Shown: piece after piece, positions 48,961-62,190 of the stretch
Position numbering within the stretch: position 1 is the stretch's first letter
Layout: every line of letters starts with the position of its first letter
DNA from: Medicago truncatula
Lineage: Eukaryota > Streptophyta > Magnoliopsida > Fabales > Fabaceae
NCBI RefSeq assembly: GCF_003473485.1
Contig: NC_053046.1
Location: 33,805,332-33,869,331 of the forward strand
Reading direction: 5' to 3'
Length of the DNA stretch: 64,000 nt
Notes under the pieces: generated by a model
What the model saw: only the letters and a program-made list of their open reading frames with translations
The model's database searches: none
What the model was told of the DNA's origin: nothing
Made by a program: the position numbers and the translations under genes

Positions 48961-49285
48961 CAGTGAGCTGCTGACACTTGGGTTTTTACCGTGTTGGCGG
49001 TCAATTCATTCGCCGATTTTAAACCGTAATTGTTCTTTACAATATTCACTTTTCATATATTTTTTTTTGTAATCTGGTTTCGCGCCCGTACGCGGGTTCG
49101 CTGGATTGCGCTGTGATTTGTGAATTTTTGTTAGATTGATTAGGGTTGATCCACTAGATTTAATGTATCACGATGTATCCCCTTTTTGGGTTTTATCTGG
49201 GTCAGGTCTAATGTCCCCCCGTCTCTATATCTTTTCCCTTTATATATATATATATATATATATTTCCTTTGGCTAAAAAAAGAAA
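48961..49285 (+). mobile_element. LINE 3' end with AT tract
   Basis: GC-richer sequence (TTCGCGCCCGTACGCGGG, then TGTCCCCCCGTCTCTATATC) ends in TTTCCTTTGGCTAAAAAAAG. This resembles the 3' end of a plant LINE. An (AT)n tract lies at about 49241-49262. No coding part remains. Confidence 0.5.
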
Positions 49286-49289
49286 ATAG

Positions 49290-52200
49290 CTTCCTGCATT
49301 TGTATACCTTTTTCACTACAATAATGGTTCATTCATTCATAAACTTCTTAGTTACGAAGCTCCTTCCACTACTAATATGTGTTTTTTTTACATATCATTG
49401 CTGCTAAAAATCAGGATAACTATCATTCGACTAAGAAAGAACTCTATTATTAACTCTTTTAATTGCATGCTTTCAATCTAATGCCAATTTTTTTTTATTG
49501 TTATGTTGTTATGGCTGATTTAAATTCTATGAATGTAAGAATTCCAACTCAATGCACACGAGACAATGAAAGAAATAAAAAGAAAATCAAAGAAGAATCC
49601 ATTTAGATTTGTTCCGAAATAATCATACGGCCATGTGATGTAATTTTCTACATTTCCTTGTCTGCATTGCTCGATTTCTACTTTATGTTATTTCTTAATT
49701 CATTTAAATATTTGTTTGTATTATTTTTCTATACGACTCTACGAATTCCAACTCAATACATATGAAGGCAATGTGGGAAACAAAAATGAAATTAAAGTAG
49801 AATACATTTAGATATGTACCAAAATAATCACATGGTCAAGTAATGTAATTTTCTGCTTCTCATGAACTGAATTGAGTGATGAAAACTTATATTAGTCTAA
49901 CATATTGTTGCATGTGTATTTATTTATCTATATATAGAAAAAAAATCAAATCCAAGCACAAGATGTATTTGAATAAGAGGAAAGAGATACAAAAGTAATG
50001 ATCTACTAGAAAAGATAGATGAGCCATAACAACGACCAAAACCATTAAGTAACAGAAATAGGGAGATGGTATTACCACTAAAAAAACAACCTAGAAGAAT
50101 AAAATAGTCTGTAATTTTGGATTTTTTTTTAGTCTTTTTATTGTCCATCAAATAACTGAATATTGACTTTCTTTTTCGATTTCTTATTTTAGTTATATCA
50201 GCTAGGTAACTGAACAATTATATTTTTATTTTTTGAAATTTTGAGGTGTAAATCACGTATTTTGTCAATAAAATAAAGAAAGACGTTGAACAACATTTGA
50301 TCACAAGCTTTTGAATCACAAAGCCAATCATATATACATTGGTCATGACATTATTCGCCATTGAACAACACATTCATTACATGCAACCTCTTGCTTCTTC
50401 GTTTTTACAATAGCAAATAATATAAATAAATATGTAATTTTGAGTCATCTTCATTTTCTGCAAGCATTTCTTGGGTGGTTTTCTTCAATTGTGTATAATA
50501 GTTTTTGTCTATATTTCTTACTCTTCACACATGTCTTAATCTTTTTTTTTTTTTTTGCCGAATATGGGCTCAACTTACTTTAATATTGTTTAAATTGGCC
50601 TGATGTTGTCACTTGGTAATTTATGTAATGTATATTAGTCTATTTTTTAGCTTTATTTCTTATTGTATTGTTTTACGTATATATGACTATTTTTTCCATG
50701 GAAATGATAAGAAGATGATAGAAGAGGCTTCCATTTTGTCTTTTGTTGCATCTTTAATGCTAGAGAAGCATATGAAAATTGGCATCTCATGTAAGTATAT
50801 ATGTCTTTGATCCAAATATTAGAATCAATTAGATTCAAATTTAATGAATTTGAATTGAATTTTTCTTATATAGTTGAAAATACATATAACACTTAAATAA
50901 TATCTTTCATAGACCCTTATTTTTTTTATTTGGAACTTATTTATGTATTAATGAAGATGCCGAATCAATAAAAGAAAATTTAATGATTATTATTAAAAAA
51001 ATCTACGACAATCATTTGTTTGCTTCACTAATCTTTGAACCGTCTCTTTCTTTCTTCATATTCTAAAACTATTTACCACTCTCTTACTCAATACTATATT
51101 AACGCAAATTTTAAATTAATAAATTTATGATTTACAAGTTTTTTAATTGCTTATTATTCTATTCACTTTAACATAAACAAAAAGAAGAAGAATTAACTAA
51201 ATAAAAAAAATGGTAAACCAAGCAATAGATTAAAGAAAATCGAACCAATGAAAGTTGGGATAAAATTTCCCTAAGTAAAAGTTTGAGAGGAAAAACGAAA
51301 AGAAGCCGTTATATCATCACATGATTTGCATTTTCAACAAAATATGAGAGATATGGAAACAAAACCACCAAATATAAATCACAATCTAACAACTGATTTC
51401 ATCCCTTTTATGAGCAATATTAAGTGCCTCTACCTCTGATTGAAAAGAAAAAATGATACCAAGATAAAAAGTGAAACAACTTGTGTCTGCACAATTGCAC
51501 CATCCATAAAAAGAAAAGCTGTTATATGATTACCCTATTAAGATAAAATGATAATTATGATATATCTTTACAAGAAAATTCTATGGTGAAGTCATTAAAA
51601 TGATTTTTCTGATGAAGTTAACACTATAACATCAAAAGTGTTGTGAGTAACACTCCACTGTCTGTACAGTGACATCAAAAGTTCAGTCCCCTTAATATCA
51701 TCAATTCATCAGATTAACAAGAATACACTTAATCTAATTTTATCCTACCTTGTTTTAAGTGTAACAGCCCACAAAGTGTAACACTCACATGATATCAGCA
51801 ACTCTGTTTGCATGTTATAGATGCCAACGATAAAATAGTACATGTAAGTCTAAGATGTTGCAAGAATTACTAGATAAATTATTATTGATCATTAATCAGC
51901 AATTAACAATTTAAAAATGAATCAAACATTAAAATTAAAATTAACTTTTTCAAAAAAGTCAGTTTCATAACTGCACCGTAGAAGCTCTCTTCTTAACAGA
52001 CTTATGAAATAGTAATAACACCCATGAAGAATGAATTCACATATAGTTTCTAAACAACCCTCTTATATTTGATATAAATTAATATTGAACATAACAATAT
52101 CATTTATTTTAAAACATTATCAACCACCAAACTCTATGCGGTTATGCTTATCACAATTATTATTTTCTCACTTATACAAATATTTCAAATACGAATTTTA

Positions 52201-53920
52201 ATCAAACCCGTGCGTTTAGTGGAGATTCCTAGTATTTATACTGTGCTTTTTGGTAGCTTCCTTTCACATTCCACCCAATAATGTTGAATGAAGCCGACCT
52301 CTTTTCCATGCTTAAATCAAATAATGTAATTGACTTGTTGACTTGACGTCAATATCATCATCGTACCTTTGTCTTCTACTTGGGGTTTTCTTTATTGAAA
52401 TAAGAAATAAGGAATGTCATCGAAACATATTTTTCAACATATTCTTTTTAATTGGTTAAAATTTACATAGATAAATGATCAAATTTTTTTAAAATTTTTT
52501 TAGACACACCACTTGATATTATCTTACTTTTAAATTTTATCATCTATGTGTGTTCAAATAAATTTTATTTATAATTTTGTCTTTTAAAGAGTTGATATAG
52601 TGTAACACTTGTTTCCCCTTTAGTTGTGACGTTTTATTGTATACGTCATGTTGCTTTTTATGACTGTACATTAAAGGTCCATTCAAATCATGTACGAGGA
52701 GCATCTTCTTTTTACTTTCATTATTATTATTACTAGCACTATGATATACTTCCTTCAGGCATAAGAAATTCTTTTTATATGTCTGTCCTTCATGTATAAA
52801 AAAGAAGCTTTGAGTGACATCGTTGCTACATGCTTTTGATTGCCTAGCTTGTTGCTCCTCCGCCAAAATCTCCAGTCTCAATATACTTCAAGCCATCACT
52901 GCGCCGGAGATCGTCTCCACCGTCGGTATGTATTTTCCGATGTCTTTCATTCATATTCTTCTTTCTCTATGCACAATTATGAAAAAAGACTATGTTAAGT
53001 GATGATGTTTAGACTACTTTTTCCATCAATAAAGTTGTTATCCGTTCTTTAAAAAATTAAAGTTGTTGTACGGTTTCTTACCTTTAGCTCAAACTTAATA
53101 CCTTTGGCATCTTTTTGAATCTTTAATTTGTTATTTTTTTAACTTTTGGTAGTGGAATTATGTGATTAGTGAATATGCTTTTGATTTGATTATTTGCAGG
53201 GATATTAATTATCATTGCTAACAATTGTTCTCCTTTGAGAAAGTCTGAAATTTAATATGGAAGTTAGTTATCTATCTAGCTCCCATTCTTATCCTTGTTT
53301 TTTTTTTCTTCTTCTTTCAATGTTAGTGCGAACTGAGTGATTGTTTATAATCCTTTTTTATTATGTCACGACTTTTCTTTAGTTTTATCTTAGATTGATT
53401 CAAACTAACTGAACTTTAAATAATTTTATTTGTGTTTGTATTTATATAAGACTTTTTTTGTAAAAAAAAAAATTATATAAGACTTTCTTCCATTGTACTA
53501 TCAATTACTTTATTCTATACCCACAAATTAATATATTTAATTTTTCCCTAAAAAAAGTTTAATCGATTAATTTTGTTACTATTTTATATGTTTCAAAGAT
53601 AATCAATCATTGTTATTTTGTATTATTAATTTTTAATAAATCAGATATTATATTTTGTGTCAAATCTATTATTTTATCGTATTTTTATAATAGTATTATT
53701 AAAAAAAATTACAATATGTAAATTGGATATGTAAAAATCGATCCAAATTGGATCAGATTTTTTCTTCTTCTCAAAATTGATCAAAACCACAATGGTGAAT
53801 ACTCCTAGCAAAGTGAGGAAAAATATAAAGAATGGAAAAGTAGGAATATGGGATAAAAAATAGGGTTGGAAAAAGCAACCATTAATTTCTAGGTAAATTT
53901 ATCATGGAAATTGGCCTTTT
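49290..53920. other. Gene-poor AT-rich region
   Basis: About 4.6 kb without a recognisable gene. AATTCCAACTCAAT-containing blocks at 49540 and 49746 are imperfect direct repeats of roughly 120 bases. At 52845-52925 a GC-richer segment (CATCACTGCGCCGGAGATCG, then TCGGTATGTA with a donor-like site) could be part of a transcribed exon, but no frame or homology supports it. The AACCCGTGCGTTTAG motif at 52206 is the kind seen at Helitron ends. Confidence 0.4.
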
Positions 53921-53925
53921 ATATT

Positions 53926-54043
53926 AAATACATATAATTTTGTCCTCGTGAGCTTAGCTCAGCTGGTAGGGATAATGCATAATATATGTAAGGTCCGAAG
54001 TTCAAACCTTGGCCACCACAAAAAAAAAATACATATAATTTTG
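53926..54043 (+). mobile_element. tRNA-derived SINE with 17-bp target duplication
   Basis: The element (53943-54026) starts TCCTCGTGAGCTTAGCTCAG with A box TAGCTCAGCTGGTAGGG and has a B-box-like GTTCAAACCTTGG, ending CCACCAC plus poly-A. It is flanked by perfect 17-base repeats AAATACATATAATTTTG (53926-53942 and 54027-54043). Its length of about 84 bases is close to a bare tRNA-related unit. The internal GTCCGAAG in place of GTCTGGG weakens the B-box stem, so it is not a working tRNA. Confidence 0.85.
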
Positions 54044-54164
54044 TGATAAATAATTTTTATTTTTCATACAATAATTTTTATCATTGGAAATAATAGTTTT
54101 GAAACTTTTATAAAGTTGTAGGGACACTCTTTAACGTTTTCCTAATAGTCCTAATAATATAATA

Positions 54165-54372
54165 ATTCTAACCAATGGTCTAAGGGCATTATTTAAGGAA
54201 ACAATACAGTAAGAATTACTTGAAACTCATGTAATCAAATACTTAAAAGTATAGAATATGTTGTTTTGAATGCAAAACTAACCATAATAATAATATTAGG
54301 TTTAAAAAAAGGGTCATTTTAACTGGTGCCCAAGACACTAGTTAAGAAAGTTAAAAATAGAAAATTTCCATT
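54165..54372. mobile_element. Inverted-repeat fragment related to the 11.1k element
   Basis: CAATGGTCTAAGGGCATTAT at the left and TAACTGGTGCCCAAGACACT with AAAGTTAAAAATAG at the right resemble the ends of the 11111-11271 element. It lies about 190 bases upstream of the last helicase gene. Confidence 0.4.
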
Positions 54373-54560
54373 AAAAACAATAAACTTTTGACTTTTATAA
54401 ACTCGAATATTCCACTTTTCATCACTTTCCAATGTAAAATTTTTATATTAGTCTCCTTAACTATTTCCCTTAATATTTGTGGTTCCATTCAATATTTCAT
54501 TGTGTTTTAGTTTACTTCAATGTGTTCTAATATTTTTTCTTAATGATTGTTTAGCAAAGG

Positions 54561-57500
54561 ATGGAGAAGACTAGAAATGGAAGTGAAGAGAATCTTAAAC
54601 TCGGGAGTCTTATAGATATTGTACTCTCTTGGACCCTCGAGGATGCTCTCAATGAAAATCTTTACAAAGACAAGGTTTCTTTTACACCCTTTACAACACT
54701 CGCAATGAAAAAGTGTACTTGGTTTTTGAAAAATAATTTGAACATGAAAGAATACAAAATCTTACAAAGAACTCGTGTCAAAATCTCGATAATGATTGAT
54801 TATTTATATAGATTTTCTCCACTTCATTGTTAGATTTTCACCCTTTTTAGTAGTTGCAAAGATGTTATGTTGTTTAAGAGTTGCAAATAATTGTGTTGCA
54901 ATAAGAAAGTCGCTGTATATAGTCCCCTCATGTTTGCTCAAAAGCTCCTTAAATGTATCAGAATGTATCTACCGATCACACAAACATATCAGGAAATACG
55001 TTCAAATCGTTTTTTATTCCCCATCGAAAGCTATATTCCGATCGATCTTTTTTCAGGCTATAGCAACTTGGGCGCCATATAGAGCAACCTTCTTAATAAT
55101 TTCAAGGAATTTTTTGTATGTGTTCAATATAGGCCCAGAAAACATATCTAAACTTTTTATTTTCTATTGAGTGCAACCATCTTATAACATTTGAATGATT
55201 AGAGCAGCACTATTAAGTTGAAGTATATTGTGAAAATTGTTTTCTCTCAGGTTCATAAGATTCCAGAGACATTTAAGTCAGCAACAGATTACAAGAACTC
55301 TTTTATTCCTCTATTGTTTGAGGAAACACGCGCTGATTTATCTTCAAGCTTGTCTGGTGTGTCTCAAGCTGCTCTTTGTGAAATCAAGAATGTCGAACAC
55401 AGCAAGCAGTTGAAACTTCGCAAAGCTCAAAATCAATTCATTCAGTTCCATCATACCATATGGTTGAAGAGTACAACTGATTATGAACCTGCGTCAGGAG
55501 ATCTTATTGCTATTACATACATCAGGCCAAAAAGCTTAAATGACTTGAACACACTTAACAGTCCCTACCATATTGCCTATCTTAATGGGGGTAAAAATAG
55601 ATTTTCTGATAGAATCACAGTTCTATCTTCCAAATGCATGAAGATGGATGTTGACACTCTATCCAGGAAAAACAATACACAGAAAATGTATGTTGTATAC
55701 ATTATGAACATGACAACAAATGTTCGTATTTGGAAAGCCTTGCACTCAAAGTCAAAAGGTGACCACCTCAACATTATTGAAAAAGTTTTGCAACCTAATC
55801 TCAATGTAAGAATTACTACATCACTTTCTTTGATGAGTTTCACCTTTATTTATGTCATACTGTACAATTTCTCAGAGCATACTTTTATGGAATGTAAAAG
55901 TACTTTGAAATGCACTAACTGCGCTGTTTTATGCAAATGATACTTTTTTCAATGATTATGCAGTATGGAACTTTAAATACTACATGTATTATTCAATTTT
56001 CTCCTTTGGCAGCTAAATATGAATGTAACTTGTATAATTTTTGTATTTCAGAGTGGAGAGAACTGCAAAATTTGCATGTCTGGATCAAATAGTCAAGCCT
56101 CTTTCATTACGAAAGACATAATTCGATCTCAGAATCTGAATGAATCCCAACAAGATGCGGTTACAAGCTGTGTTCGTATGGTAGATTGCTCTCATGCTAA
56201 TACCAAACTGATATGGGGACCACCAGGGACAGGAAAAACAAAGACTGTTGCATGCTTGCTTTTTTCTCTACTCAAGTTGAAATCAAGAACATTGACCTGT
56301 GCTCCAACTAATACTGCAATTTTGCAGGTGGCAATTCGTTTGCATAGTTTAGTTACAGATTCACTTGACCATGATACATATGGTTTAGGTGACATTGTGC
56401 TATTTGGCAATGGGAAAAGAATGAAAGTGGATAGTTATCCAGGTCTTGAAGATATCTTTCTTGATTATCGCGTGAAAAATCTCATGCAGTGCTATGCTGA
56501 ATGGAACCATAGTTTGGTAGCAATTATCGAATTTCTTAGTGATCCTAGCAAACAATATTTCTTGGAGATGTCCAAAAAGGATTTTGTTATGGATAAAAAT
56601 AGGATTTTAGCATCTGCATATCATGCATACAAGATAAATAAGGGGAACCATGGTCTAATTATGAGGTTTGAGAATTATGTTCAGAAGGCTCGGACAGAAA
56701 TCACTAAGCTATACCAATTGGATGAGAATGACAAAAAGGAATGTATGTTGACAATTGAGCGATTTGTGAAACAGAGAATTGATAAACTAAGAATGAATAG
56801 AGTCAATTTCTTCATGACCGTATTTACAAGCTTAATGCAGCTGTTTGAGGACCCTAGAGAGCAAATTTTCTCAAAGATGGGTTACAAGTCCCTTGATGAT
56901 TTTGCTACAAATAGTATTGTAGTATCTGCATATAGTGCATACAAGCAAAATATAAGGTATGATAAATATGATGATTCTTTGACTTTTGAGGGATATGTGA
57001 AGAGAGCAAGGAAAGATATTATAGAGCTATACCAAAGTATCATGACCATGGAGCAATTTGTGAAGCAGAGATATTTAGAATTAAGAGAGAAGCTAAAGTT
57101 CTTGCTACTTACCTTATACATCCACATGCCAAAATCTTTCATTTCAGTGAACAATATTCTCCAAGCTCTTGACTCGTTAAAATCACTGGAAATTTCCTTG
57201 AGTCAAGCCAAATTTAAGCAAGCTGTTGATGATTGTGAAGAAGAAAGCATTCCTGCTTGCTTTGGACCATCAAGTTTGGAAAGAAAGGATTGCCTTCACA
57301 TACTAAGTTTCCTTTCCAAGTCAATTTCGCTTCCTGATTTTAAAGTGAGACATCAAGTGGAAAAGTTTTGCTTGTCAAATGCTAGTCTAATTTTGTGTAC
57401 TGTATCAAGCTCTATCAAACTTTACTCAGAAGAGAAGAGTCCGGTGAAATTTTTAGTTATTGATGAAGCAGCTATGCTAAAAGAATGCGAGTCAACCATT

Positions 57501-60216
57501 CCATTGCAGCTTCCTGGTCTCTGTCATTGTATCCTAATAGGTGATGAGAGGCAACTTCCTGCATTGGTAAAAAGCAAGGTATTTGATCATTGCTGTTTTT
57601 GTTATTGTTTAAACTGTAGATATTTTTCCTTAATTTAAGATTGTTGTCTAATATATGTTCAAAATTAAAGGAACATTGTACGTTAGCTGAAACACACGAA
57701 GATTGTACGAAACACTCATTATTGAATCAAATTTGATAATAAGTGAGTGTTTAGACATGAAAATTATGAAATCTGCCTCTAAGTTAAGTGGCAAAAAAAT
57801 TCATTATGAAGATTGGTTTTCTTAAACACTTTTGCTCATAATATTCGGTAACATAACACTTAGAGAAAGAAGAGCGGATTACTACACAAGCTACAACAAT
57901 AAACTCTACCTCACCAAGTTTACTTGAGTCACAAGCTATCTAGTCTTAATTAGTTTGATCTAGTGTATTAGCATGTGATTAGGTTCTATGTACTTTACAT
58001 TTTGTCTATAAATACACATTGTACTCCCTTTTTCATCTATGAGAAATGAGACTACTTTCTATCTTTTACTTTCCATAACAACACTTTCTAGTTTATTTAA
58101 AACTAAAAACATGTCACTATTTGTGCATTTTGTGCGACACAATTTTTGTAAACCATTGTATCTCAAAGAATTTATATTTATAGATTGCAGACGAGTGTGA
58201 ATTTGGACGAAGTATGTTCGAGAGGCTAGTTACTTCAGGCTACAAGAGGCATATGCTTAATGTTCAGTATAGAATGCATCCATCAATTAGCTTATTTCCA
58301 TGCAAAGAGTTTTATGATGGAAAAATTTCTGATGCCGTCATTGTTGGGAAAGAAAAATATAATAAGCATTTCCTTGAAGGAAAAATGTATGCTTCTTATT
58401 CTTTTATTAACATAGCCAAGGGAAAAGAACAATTTGGTCGCGAAAACAGTTTGAAGAACATGGTTGAGGTAGCTGTTATTTCCAAGATACTTGAAAGCCT
58501 AAAACATGGTTTGTTTCTCTATCTTGTACTATGTGGATGTATTATATCTAATGCATTAACTCCAATTAAAAAGAAATATTTAGATTAAATATGCATTATG
58601 CTTTCATACTTGTGACCCTTTTTTGTGTACAGAATTTATGAGGACAAAGAAGAAAGTGAGCATAGGCATCATATCTCCATATAATGCTCAAGTTTTTGAA
58701 ATTCAAGAGAAAGTTAAGCAGTACATTGCGGTTTCTGATACCGACTTCTCTGTTAGTGTCCGGTCTGTTGATGGTTTTCAAGGCGGCGAGGAAGATATAA
58801 TAATAATATCAACTGTAAGATCAAATGAGAGTGGAAAAGTGGGGTTTCTTTCCAATAGACAAAGAGTTAATGTGGCAATCACTAGGGCTAGGTATGTTAT
58901 AACTATATAATATTTTCCTTTTTTACTGAAAACACAATAATATCTACTAGGAAAATGTTTACCGAAAACTGAATACATTTTTTGTGCAGATATTGCCTTT
59001 GGATATTAGGAAATGCAGCTACTCTAATCAACAGTGACTCGGTTTGGAGAAATGTAGTTCTTGATGCTAAGAGAAGAGATTGTTTCCATAATGCTGCAGA
59101 GAACAAGAAATTGGCCCGGGCTATTAATGATGTCTTGTTCGAGATCAAACTACTTGATGGATCTGAGTCGCCATTTAAGAAACTCAGTTTAGGTGGAAAA
59201 TCAGAAAAACCAACTACTTCCTCCAGCTCTAGGTGAGTGGAAATAATTCATTCTTTAATATATCTATTGTGGTTTTGAATTATTTGTTCTTGTTGTGATC
59301 ATATTTGTTGTTTATCTTTATCTTTTTTTCTTATAAGCAAAATATATTAATCAGTTTGAAGAGAAGCCAAAGAATTAGAATACCAGAAGGAATAATTATA
59401 TTAATATCTAGATCACAACTTTAAGTATGGTGCATACGAAAAAATTAAGCGAGAAACATATTCTAAATCTTGAAAACAAAACTACTAGGACTGGCTTGGT
59501 GGTATAGGTTTGCGACTTAGGAGTGTCCTCATCTCTGTTCCAGTTTGAATCCTTCAACGTATCAATAATTTATGTGTTGGGTCCGTCCATATGACCTTGG
59601 GCCCAATACCAAGTTTACAAATTTATTTTATTGAAATTTAAGTTTTACAATAATGTTCATCCAGTTTATTAATCCAATTCCAGGTAATAGTTATATGAAC
59701 ATGAACTCCCTTGCACATTTTCCTAAGTTTAAATAAAGTAACCAAAATCAAATCTTAGCTCAATTTAAATAAACACAGTCCATATTTTTAAATTTTACAT
59801 TAAGCTATAATTTCATAGTACTATGAGTATCAATACTCAGCAGCAAAATGAAAAATAAATTACTTTGGTTCGCCACAATTCGCAACATCTGTCTACTTGC
59901 TTGTAACGGATATGATATTTAATTGATATGCACCGACAGTATACAAATATTTTACACCGTTGTCAAATCACACATACAATTGGTTGCCAGTGTATTTTAG
60001 ACTCAGACATTGCGTAGAAATTTAAAGTCGAAATAGGGTTTTATTATTGGTCGATAATAATTGATAAAGTGAATCTTATCGATCTATAACATATATTTTT
60101 ATGACTGATTTAGTGACTAACATGAACATGCAATAGCATTGTCTATAATCATGTGGAATTAATACTTGTATGATTTGTTGTGTTTTGGTTGCAGGGCACC
60201 TAAACAAAGGTGGTGA
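54561..60216 (+). CDS. SF1 UPF1/SEN1-like helicase, type II, with duplicated lobe-1 module
   Basis: Seven exons: 54561-54674, 55251-55805, 56052-57578, 58184-58508, 58633-58891, 58990-59232, 60195-60216; all GT-AG and in phase, 1014 residues. Walker A GPPGTGKT is near residue 279, [11 protein letters not shown] follows, GDERQLPA is near 720, then [20 protein letters not shown] and NVAITRAR; the tail ends APKQRWW. The motif II region reads DEAAML (near 694), with M in place of the Q found in every other copy here. Exon 3 is the longest of the cluster, because the inserted module of roughly 100 residues (SAYxAYK, then FExYVxxAR, TxEQFVKQR) is present twice. The ATG at 54561 follows a TTTAG acceptor six bases upstream, implying a 5' UTR intron. 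Appears intact; substrate unknown. Confidence 0.88.
56500..57080 (+). repeat. Two in-frame copies of the lobe-1 inserted module
   Basis: Copy one covers about 56517-56775 ([43 protein letters not shown]). Copy two covers about 56815-57070 ([43 protein letters not shown]). They align in order without gaps of note. Type I genes have one related module; the other two type II genes have none. Confidence 0.8.
59233..60194 (+). other. Last intron of the 54.6k helicase
   Basis: A 962-base intron before the 22-nt last exon. It includes a possible SINE relic at about 59490-59560 (GACTGGCTTGGTGGTATAGG, then CCAGTTTGAATCC). No independent gene. Confidence 0.45.
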
Positions 60217-62190
60217 AGCATGGGGCTTGTATGATTACATTGAAACTATCCTAACTCATCTTTCTTATCAATGAATGTTAGTGTTCTATTTCCAGTGAGA
60301 CTCTTACAAAAAGAAAGGGTGAAGTTTTTTTTTTTTTTTTTTGAATAGTAAATACTAAATATTCAATTTCGAAATTGTATTCTGTTTAGTTAATGTGTTT
60401 TGTCAAATTAATGTGAATTAGTTTTGTTTGGATATTGGTACCTAACCAAATTTCATGTACTTAAAAGGATTTGTAGTCCCCCGCCTTACCACTCTACCAT
60501 ATCGCCAAAATTGTACAGAAAAATATATCCGAATACCACTTGTCCTCTCAAAAAAACAAAAATGGGTTTTTAAAGTTGTTTTTTTGATGTGTTTGTATCT
60601 TAAATTCCGTTTTCTTTAATCCCTTTTTCTATTGAAAACAAATGTATACCTTTCGGTCACAAGAAAAGTCAAAATTTCATGATTTTACCTGCAAAAAGTT
60701 CAAATTTACTTTGGTACCAATTAATACTGCAATAGTTGTGTTTTAATTTAAACACATACTTTTAATATTAAAAAATATCACATTGGATTAGATAAGAATC
60801 GATAGTTTACAAACGGCCCCTTGCAAGTGGAAGGTGAGATATAATCCCTCAAATTAATCGATCTTTGTGGTCATATACCAGTTTTTATTTTTTTATTTTT
60901 ACAAAGGACCGGTAATTTGGATAGTCATCACTTTACAAATTAATTTTATAAGTTTGAGCTAAACTCACTTAAAATTTTGATACTTTAATGTCAGAGTTTA
61001 TGGAAGATCTTATCTGATCACAAGAATGACTTGGTTGCTACAATGTTATTGCTTCCAAAGTTTATGGAAGATATAATTTTCCAAGAATATAATCCCTTTC
61101 ATTCCATAGTACATGTGGCATATTATTAGCCTAATTTGCATTTAATAATTTTCTAATTCAATGCATAAGTACAAAATGTCTAATGAAATGAAATTGTTAA
61201 AGGAATATTTGTTCTTCTTCAATGAAAAATTAAGATGCAAATCAAATAATATAAAAATCAAAGTAACACATTTCAAACAAAAACTAGCATCAATGTATGG
61301 TACAAAAAATTACTCTATTCAGAGAGTAATTCAAATTTGGCATAAATTTTGCATTTCACAATAAATAACAACTATTATAATCAATGTGAATGTATTTAAA
61401 TACCACCAACCACTCTCAACTCAGTCTTCTCTAAATCTGATAGGAAAATTGTAGTGACTCAGCTGAGTATTCCTTAAATATATTTTTTTTCTTTGGTTGT
61501 GTTTCCACTTTACCTTTTCTATTCAAGGTTATTATATTTGGTTTTACCCTTTTTTGTGAGCTTCAATCTTAACGTGATGATGAAGGGGTTTCAAATACAT
61601 TAGTGTTATGGCTACCTTCCACAATATCAACTGCTTTAGACATTAGATAGAAATGCAACAACTTTATTTTCAATTCAATTGATTGATTTTTTTTTTCTTT
61701 CAAATTTTCAAATAGAGAAGTTGATAAATGTCATTTCGAAGAGCAATATTAATAATGATAGTCTCATTGTGTAAACTGAAGCAGGAAAGAAGTGTCCAAC
61801 ATTGATTCCACCCTCAATGCCACCTTAATCCATATATACACAAACGACTAACACACGTAGCTTTATACAAATACATATGAGGTGGACAATCAGCAGCAAT
61901 GTCACATTCATGTGATTCTGCTGTAATGAAAAAAAGTAACAAAATAATACTATTAAAACATGATAAAAGATTGTGTATGAACTATAAAATAGATAATGAA
62001 ATTTGAAAATGATGAAAAAATAGTTTACCGGATATTGTTGCGACATGAAAGAAGAAAAGAAATAGAATCGTGACATAAACAAAATTGATAATTTCAGCCA
62101 TAACTTTTTCTCTTTGCATGTAAAAGGTTGAATATGATTTTATCATTTTATAGTGTGCAAATCCCACACTTACCTAAAAATAATCAAGTA
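60217..62190. other. Intergenic 3' of last helicase
   Basis: AT-rich sequence with a poly-T run at about 60327-60342. No gene recognised; short frames lack motifs. Confidence 0.45.

Noticed and set aside
52540-52881. A 113-residue minus-strand frame
   Set aside because: Lysine- and asparagine-rich in AT-rich DNA, no recognisable domain, no paired splice signals. Too weak to call a gene.
54890-55140. A less AT-rich segment in intron 1 of the last helicase, suspected organelle or viral insertion
   Set aside because: I recognised no organelle gene or viral domain in any frame, and no paired ends; left unassigned.
1-60216. One simple inverted duplication explaining the minus and plus helicase groups
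   Set aside because: The order of type I and type II genes is not mirrored, so a single inversion-duplication does not fit.
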